From the NCBI RefSeq assembly GCF_002269255.1, contig NZ_CP022823.1, positions 744,001-808,000 on the forward strand: a stretch of 64,000 nucleotides of DNA. Reading direction: 5' to 3'. Source of the stretch: Klebsiella quasivariicola (GTDB taxonomy: Bacteria > Pseudomonadota > Gammaproteobacteria > Enterobacterales > Enterobacteriaceae). Positions within the stretch are counted from its first letter, which is position 1, and each line of letters opens with the position of its first letter. Position numbers and translations under genes: made by a program. Positions 59,897 through 64,000 of the stretch are shown piece by piece. The notes below the pieces were generated by a model. That model saw only the letters and a program-made list of their open reading frames with translations. It did no database searches and was not told the DNA's origin.

Positions 59897-61099
59897 GTGC
59901 AAAGTGTTGATGTTGCCATTGTTGGCGGTGGAATGGTGGGACTGGCGGTGGCCTGTGGTTTACAGGGCAGCGGCCTGCGCGTCGCGGTGCTGGAGAAAGC
60001 AGAACCACAGCCTCTGGCCGCCGATGCGCCGCCGGCGCTGCGCGTTTCGGCAATCAATGCCGCCAGCGAAAAGCTGCTGACGAAGCTGGACGTCTGGCGC
60101 GAGATCGTTGCCCAGCGCGCCAGTTGCTATCACGGCATGGAAGTGTGGGACAAAGATAGCTTTGGTCGCATTAGCTTCGACGACCAGAGTATGGGCTTTA
60201 GCCATCTGGGCCATATTATTGAAAATGCCGTGGTGCATCACGCGCTGTGGCAGAAAGCGCAACGCTGCGCTGACGTCACCCTTCTGGCGCCGGCGGAACT
60301 TCAGCAGGTGGCGTGGGGCGAGAATGAAGCCTTTCTCAGCCTGCAGGACGGCAGCATGCTCACCGCCCGGCTGGTGATCGGCGCCGATGGCGCCAATTCG
60401 TGGCTGCGCAATAAAGCCGATATTCCATTGACCTTCTGGGATTATCATCATCATGCGCTGGTGGCGACCATCCGTACCGCTGAACCGCACCAGGCGGTGG
60501 CGCGCCAGGCGTTCCATGGCGAGGGTATTCTGGCCTTCCTGCCGCTGAGCGATCCGCATTTGTGCTCGATCGTCTGGTCGCTGTCGCCAGCGGAGGCGCA
60601 GCGGATGCAGCAGGCCGATGCAGCTGAGTTTAATCAGGCGCTGAACATCGCCTTCGATAATCGCCTTGGCCTTTGCCAGCTTGAAAGCGAACGGCAGGTT
60701 TTCCCGCTGACCGGACGCTATGCGCGTCAGTTCGCCGCCCATCGTCTGGCGCTGGTTGGCGATGCCGCCCACACTATTCATCCGCTGGCCGGGCAGGGGG
60801 TAAACCTTGGCTTTATGGACGCCGCCGAGCTTATTGATGAGCTGAAGCGCCTGCACGCTCAGGGGAAAGATATCGGCCAGCACCTTTATCTGCGCCGCTA
60901 TGAGCGCAGCCGCAAGCACAGCGCCGCGCTGATGCTGGCGGGTATGCAGGGATTCCGCGAAATGTTCTCCGGCAGCCATCCGGCGAAGAAATTTCTCCGC
61001 GATATGGGGCTTAAACTGGCTGATACGCTGCCGGGCGTGAAACCGCAGCTGATTCGCCAGGCGATGGGCCTGAACGATCTCCCTGCCTGGTTACGTTAA
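59897..61099 (+). CDS. ubiI: 2-octaprenylphenol hydroxylase (C5 position)
   Basis: UbiI (VisC) hydroxylates C5 of the ubiquinone ring using FAD. The 400-residue protein has VDVAIVGGGMVGLAVACGLQ, VIGADGANSWLRN and LVGDAAHTIHPLAGQGVNLG. The start is GTG 59897 behind AAGGAG. It is the last gene of the ygfB-pepP-ubiH-ubiI operon, ending at a hairpin. E. coli length 400. Confidence 0.97.
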   Translation: MQSVDVAIVGGGMVGLAVACGLQGSGLRVAVLEKAEPQPLAADAPPALRVSAINAASEKLLTKLDVWREIVAQRASCYHGMEVWDKDSFGRISFDDQSMGFSHLGHIIENAVVHHALWQKAQRCADVTLLAPAELQQVAWGENEAFLSLQDGSMLTARLVIGADGANSWLRNKADIPLTFWDYHHHALVATIRTAEPHQAVARQAFHGEGILAFLPLSDPHLCSIVWSLSPAEAQRMQQADAAEFNQALNIAFDNRLGLCQLESERQVFPLTGRYARQFAAHRLALVGDAAHTIHPLAGQGVNLGFMDAAELIDELKRLHAQGKDIGQHLYLRRYERSRKHSAALMLAGMQGFREMFSGSHPAKKFLRDMGLKLADTLPGVKPQLIRQAMGLNDLPAWLR

Positions 61100-61117
61100 C
61101 CCCATCACACTTCTTCC

Positions 61118-61141
61118 ACCCGGCCCCCGCGCCGGGTTTTC
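61118..61141 (+). terminator. Terminator of the ubiI operon
   Basis: ACCCGGC pairs with GCCGGGT around a C-rich loop, followed by TTT, 19 nt after ubiI. Confidence 0.75.
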
Positions 61142-61521
61142 TCCCTCATTTGAAATATTCTAATTTCACCTCTTTTTTCGCATTAGTTTTATTAATGCGC
61201 TCTTTTTTTTGTTAAAGAAATTAGGCCCGTAAAATCGCATAAAACACCATCATTACCTTATCGATGAAAGCTTGATGTTAATTTTATGTGGCATAAATCG
61301 CTTTTTTCCAGTCAATAACTCTGTAGGCTTTTCGGCGGATTTTAGTCATAAGCTAATGTGATGCCCTGAATGAGCTTATGGTTTAGCGCCGGGTTCGGTG
61401 GTAAGTTCAGGCAAAAGAGAACGTTTGCGTCGGCGTCCGTCAGCGGTGCCGTCGCCGAATTTCGTGGCGCAAAATCGCCGACAATCTCGTGGCTGGTTCC
61501 GTTTTATTCGATGAGGAAAAG
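61142..61521 (+). promoter_or_regulatory. gcvTHP promoter region
   Basis: These 380 bp have no gene. The first half is AT-rich and probably binds Lrp and GcvA, as in E. coli, where long DNA upstream of gcvT is needed. The second half contains the PurR-like site. No glycine riboswitch fold was seen. The gcvT start follows GAGGA at a good distance. Confidence 0.6.
61416..61430. promoter_or_regulatory. PurR-type site upstream of gcvT
   Basis: The minus strand reads ACGCAAACGTTCTCT, close to the PurR consensus ANGCAANCGNTTNCNT. PurR control of gcv is known in E. coli. Confidence 0.65.
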
Positions 61522-62616
61522 ATGGCTCAACAGACTCCGTTGTATGAACAACACACGCTGTGCGGCGCTCGCATGGTGGATTTCCATGGCTGGATGATGC
61601 CGCTGCATTACGGGTCCCAGATTGATGAGCACCACGCGGTGCGCGGCGATGCAGGGATGTTCGATGTGTCGCATATGACCATCGTCGATTTCCACGGCAG
61701 CCGGATCCGGGAGTTCTTGCGCTATTTACTGGCCAACGATGTGGCGAAGCTCACCACCCCAGGTAAAGCGCTCTACACCGGCATGTTGACCGCCTCCGCC
61801 GGCGTCATCGACGACCTGATTGTTTATTTCCTTTCTGAAGATTATTTCCGCCTCGTTGTTAACTCCGCCACTCGTGAAAAAGACCTCGCCTGGATTTCCG
61901 AACAAGCCGAACCTTACGGCCTTGAAATTATCGTTCGCGACGATCTGTCGCTGATCGCGGTGCAGGGCCCCCAGGCGAAAGCGAAGGCGGCGACGCTGTT
62001 CACCGACGCTCAGCGTCAGGCCGTGGAAGGCATGAAGCCGTTCTTTGGCGTGCAGTCCGGCGACCTGTTTATCGCCACCACCGGTTATACCGGCGAAGCG
62101 GGTTATGAAATCGCGATGCCGAACGAGCAGGCGGCGGATTTCTGGCGCGGTCTGCTGGACGCTGGCGTTAAGCCGTGTGGTCTTGGCGCGCGCGATACTC
62201 TGCGCCTGGAAGCCGGGATGAACCTGTACGGCCAGGAGATGGACGAAGGCGTTTCCCCGCTGGCGGCGAACATGGGCTGGACTATCGCCTGGGAGCCCGC
62301 CGATCGTAACTTCATCGGCCGCGAAGCGCTGGAGATGCAGCGCGAAAAAGGCACCGAGCAGCTGGTTGGCCTGGTGATGACCGAGAAAGGCGTCCTGCGC
62401 GGCGGCCTGCCGGTCCGTTTTACCGATAGCGACGGTAATCAAAAAGAAGGCATTATCACCAGCGGCACCTTCTCGCCGACGCTGGGCTACAGCATCGCGC
62501 TGGCTCGCGTGCCGGCCGGAATTGGCGACACCGCGGTGGTGCAGATTCGTAACCGTGAAATGCCGGTAAAAGTGACTAAACCTGGTTTTGTACGCAATGG
62601 CAAAGCCATTGTGTGA
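61522..62616 (+). CDS. gcvT: Glycine cleavage T protein (aminomethyltransferase)
   Basis: GcvT moves the methylene group from the H-protein to tetrahydrofolate and releases ammonia. The 364-residue protein has the E. coli length. It contains MAQQTPLYEQHTLCGARMVD, MFDVSHMTI, TGYTGEAGYEIA and ARDTLRLEAGMNLYGQEMDE. ATG 61522 is chosen; the frame from 61489 is upstream chance. First gene of the gcvTHP operon. Confidence 0.97.
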   Translation: MAQQTPLYEQHTLCGARMVDFHGWMMPLHYGSQIDEHHAVRGDAGMFDVSHMTIVDFHGSRIREFLRYLLANDVAKLTTPGKALYTGMLTASAGVIDDLIVYFLSEDYFRLVVNSATREKDLAWISEQAEPYGLEIIVRDDLSLIAVQGPQAKAKAATLFTDAQRQAVEGMKPFFGVQSGDLFIATTGYTGEAGYEIAMPNEQAADFWRGLLDAGVKPCGLGARDTLRLEAGMNLYGQEMDEGVSPLAANMGWTIAWEPADRNFIGREALEMQREKGTEQLVGLVMTEKGVLRGGLPVRFTDSDGNQKEGIITSGTFSPTLGYSIALARVPAGIGDTAVVQIRNREMPVKVTKPGFVRNGKAIV

Positions 62617-62640
62617 TTTCCCTTTTTTGGAGATGAATTG

Positions 62641-63030
62641 ATGAGCAACGTACCAGCAGAACTGAAATACAGCAAAGAACACGAGTGGCTGCGTAAAGAA
62701 GCGGACGGCACCTATACCGTCGGGATCACCGAGCACGCGCAGGAGCTGCTTGGCGATATGGTTTTCGTTGACCTGCCGGAAGTGGGCGCCACCGTTGAAG
62801 CGGGCGCCGATTGCGCCGTTGCCGAATCCGTGAAAGCGGCTTCCGATATCTACGCGCCGATTAGCGGTGAAATCGTTGCCGTCAACGAAGAGCTGAACGA
62901 CTCGCCGGAACTGGTCAACAGCGACCCGTATACCGACGGCTGGATCTTCAAAATCAAAGCCAGCGACGAAGCGCAGGTTGCCGCGCTGCTGGATGCGACC
63001 GCCTATGAAGCTCTGTTAGAAGACGAATAA
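62641..63030 (+). CDS. gcvH: Glycine cleavage H protein
   Basis: GcvH carries the aminomethyl group on lipoyl-lysine. The 129-residue protein has the lipoylation lysine in AVAESVKAASDIYAP, near residue 65, and the family start MSNVPAELKYSKEHEWLRKE. ATG 62641 follows TTTGGAG. The adjacent ATG at 62638 is an alternative. The stop abuts an ERIC repeat. Confidence 0.97.
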   Translation: MSNVPAELKYSKEHEWLRKEADGTYTVGITEHAQELLGDMVFVDLPEVGATVEAGADCAVAESVKAASDIYAPISGEIVAVNEELNDSPELVNSDPYTDGWIFKIKASDEAQVAALLDATAYEALLEDE

Positions 63031-63154
63031 ATACGCTTCATCCTTCACGCTGCAGGGGCGTTGGCTTCCTGGCTCCCCCCGGTCACTTACTTTTGTAAGC
63101 TCCCGGGGAGTCGCTGTGTCGCCGCCTTCCTGCAGCGCGAATGATTTTGCGTAT
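63031..63154. repeat. ERIC repeat between gcvH and gcvP
   Basis: A 124-bp imperfect palindrome bounded by ATACGC and GCGTAT contains GGTCACTTAC and TTGTAAGCTCCCGGGGAG, the central core of ERIC elements (compare the standard ERIC1R/ERIC2 primer sites). The two 26-bp arms pair in most positions. It begins at the base after the gcvH stop. Confidence 0.88.
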
Positions 63155-63158
63155 TCTG

Positions 63159-63186
63159 GCCCGGTAAGCATCAGCGCTTGCCGGGC
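63159..63186. repeat. REP palindrome next to the ERIC repeat
   Basis: GCCCGGTAAGC pairs with GCTTGCCGGGC around ATCAGC, a REP-type stem 5 bp after the ERIC copy. Confidence 0.7.
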
Positions 63187-63236
63187 AAACCAGTCAGACA
63201 ATCACGATTCACCGCACGTTTCAGGAACCATCGCTC

Positions 63237-64000
63237 ATGACTCAGACTTTAAGTCAGCTTGAAAACCGCGACGCCTTTATTGAACGCCACATTGGCCCGG
63301 ACGCTCAGCAGCAGCAAGAGATGCTGAAGACCGTCGGCGCGGATTCGCTTAACGCCCTGATTGGCCAGATTGTGCCGCAGGATATCCAGCTGGCGACCCC
63401 ACCGCAGGTGGGCGACGCGACTACCGAATTCGCCGCGCTGGCGGAGCTGAAGGCGATTGCCGGTCGCAACAAGCGCTTCAAGTCTTACATCGGCATGGGC
63501 TATACCGCCGTGCAGCTGCCGCCGGTCATTCAGCGCAACATGCTGGAAAACCCGGGCTGGTATACCGCTTACACTCCTTACCAGCCGGAAGTTTCCCAGG
63601 GCCGTCTGGAATCGCTGCTCAACTTCCAGCAGGTCACGCTGGATCTGACCGGGCTGGATATCGCTTCCGCTTCGCTGCTTGATGAAGCCACCGCCGCCGC
63701 CGAAGCGATGGCGATGGCCAAACGCGTCAGTAAACTGAAGAACGCCAACCGTTTCTTCGTTGCCGCCGACGTCCATCCGCAAACCCTGGACGTGGTTCGC
63801 ACCCGCGCGGAAACTTTCGGCTTCGACGTGATTGTCGATGACGCCGACAAAGTGCTCGATCACCAGGATGTCTTTGGTGTGCTGCTGCAGCAGGTTGGCA
63901 CCACCGGTGAAATCCACGATTACAGTAAACTGATCGCCGAGCTGAAAGCGCGCAAAGTGATTGTCAGCGTCGCCGCTGACTTTATGGCGCTGGTGCTGCT
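63237..64000 (+). CDS. gcvP: Glycine dehydrogenase (decarboxylating), P protein, 5' part
   Basis: GcvP is the PLP enzyme that decarboxylates glycine and loads the H protein. Only about 254 N-terminal residues are in the window (MTQTLSQLENRDAFIERHIG, YIGMGYTAVQLPPVIQRNML, NPGWYTAYTPYQPEVSQGRL). The PLP lysine is far downstream. The start ATG 63237 has AGGA about 12 nt upstream. The frame is open to the right edge. Separated from gcvH by 206 bp of ERIC and REP repeats. Confidence 0.95.
   Translation, partial: MTQTLSQLENRDAFIERHIGPDAQQQQEMLKTVGADSLNALIGQIVPQDIQLATPPQVGDATTEFAALAELKAIAGRNKRFKSYIGMGYTAVQLPPVIQRNMLENPGWYTAYTPYQPEVSQGRLESLLNFQQVTLDLTGLDIASASLLDEATAAAEAMAMAKRVSKLKNANRFFVAADVHPQTLDVVRTRAETFGFDVIVDDADKVLDHQDVFGVLLQQVGTTGEIHDYSKLIAELKARKVIVSVAADFMALVL

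Noticed and set aside
61142..61521. Glycine riboswitch upstream of gcvT
   Set aside because: No tandem aptamer pattern is seen, and enterobacterial gcvTHP is controlled by GcvA/GcvR, Lrp and PurR.

Overview
The window is chromosomal DNA of an enterobacterium, most likely a Klebsiella of the K. pneumoniae complex. From about 13.3 kb onward the gene order follows the E. coli backbone pheV-yqgA-speC-nupG-mltC-yggX-mutY-trmB ... speA-speB ... tktA-epd-pgk-fbaA ... serA-fau-ssrS-zapA-pepP-ubiH-ubiI-gcvTHP. The proteins are close to, but not identical with, the E. coli ones. Two backbone genes are not in E. coli K-12 at these places: a CsgD-like regulator between the pilT-like gene and ruvX, and an OprD-type porin between speB and loiP. 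The genus call is inference from gene content; I could not run a database search.

Positions 1 to about 13.26 kb are the right part of a genomic island integrated at the 3' end of tRNA-Phe. The left end lies outside the window. From left to right it holds the end of a Wadjet (JetABCD) anti-plasmid operon (3' part of jetC, all of jetD), an array of six 21-bp direct repeats, a Fic-family AMP-transferase-like gene, and a very AT-rich two-gene unit on the minus strand. That unit encodes a 110-residue protein and a 1104-residue TPR/PIN-like protein that share an unusual glycine-rich tag (HxGSGDIVxGNKI). Next come a structured leader with a small satellite-phage-like gene pair (Ash-like and Ner-like), about 0.9 kb of decayed sequence, an orphan tyrosine recombinase, and the P4-type integrase next to the tRNA. 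The arrangement reads as a defence island carried by a P4-like or integrative element. The two-gene tag-sharing unit is the most interesting candidate system.

Positions 13.26-30 kb hold DUF554 (yqgA), ornithine decarboxylase, a nucleoside importer, then the murein/DNA-repair/iron cluster mltC-yggX-mutY, the tRNA methyltransferase trmB with yggL, yggN, and the minus-strand run yggS-yggT-yggU-rdgB-hemW. The pilT-like gene and the CsgD-like regulator follow, then gshB-yqgE-ruvX. Positions 30-44 kb hold rsmE, endA, sprT, galP with a CRP site and two Gal operators, metK with MetJ-box-like repeats, and the polyamine genes yqgB-speA and speB. The OprD-like porin, the lipoprotein protease loiP and transketolase come after.

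Positions 44-64 kb hold epd-pgk-fbaA (with a clear Cra site and a CRP site), mscS, argO and yggE, then a complete IS4 copy. That copy has an 11-bp target duplication and sits inside the loop of the yggE/argP bidirectional terminator. After it come argP, rpiA, serA, fau with 6S RNA, zapA, ygfB-pepP-ubiH-ubiI, and gcvT-gcvH. An ERIC element and a REP palindrome lie between gcvH and gcvP, and gcvP runs off the right edge.
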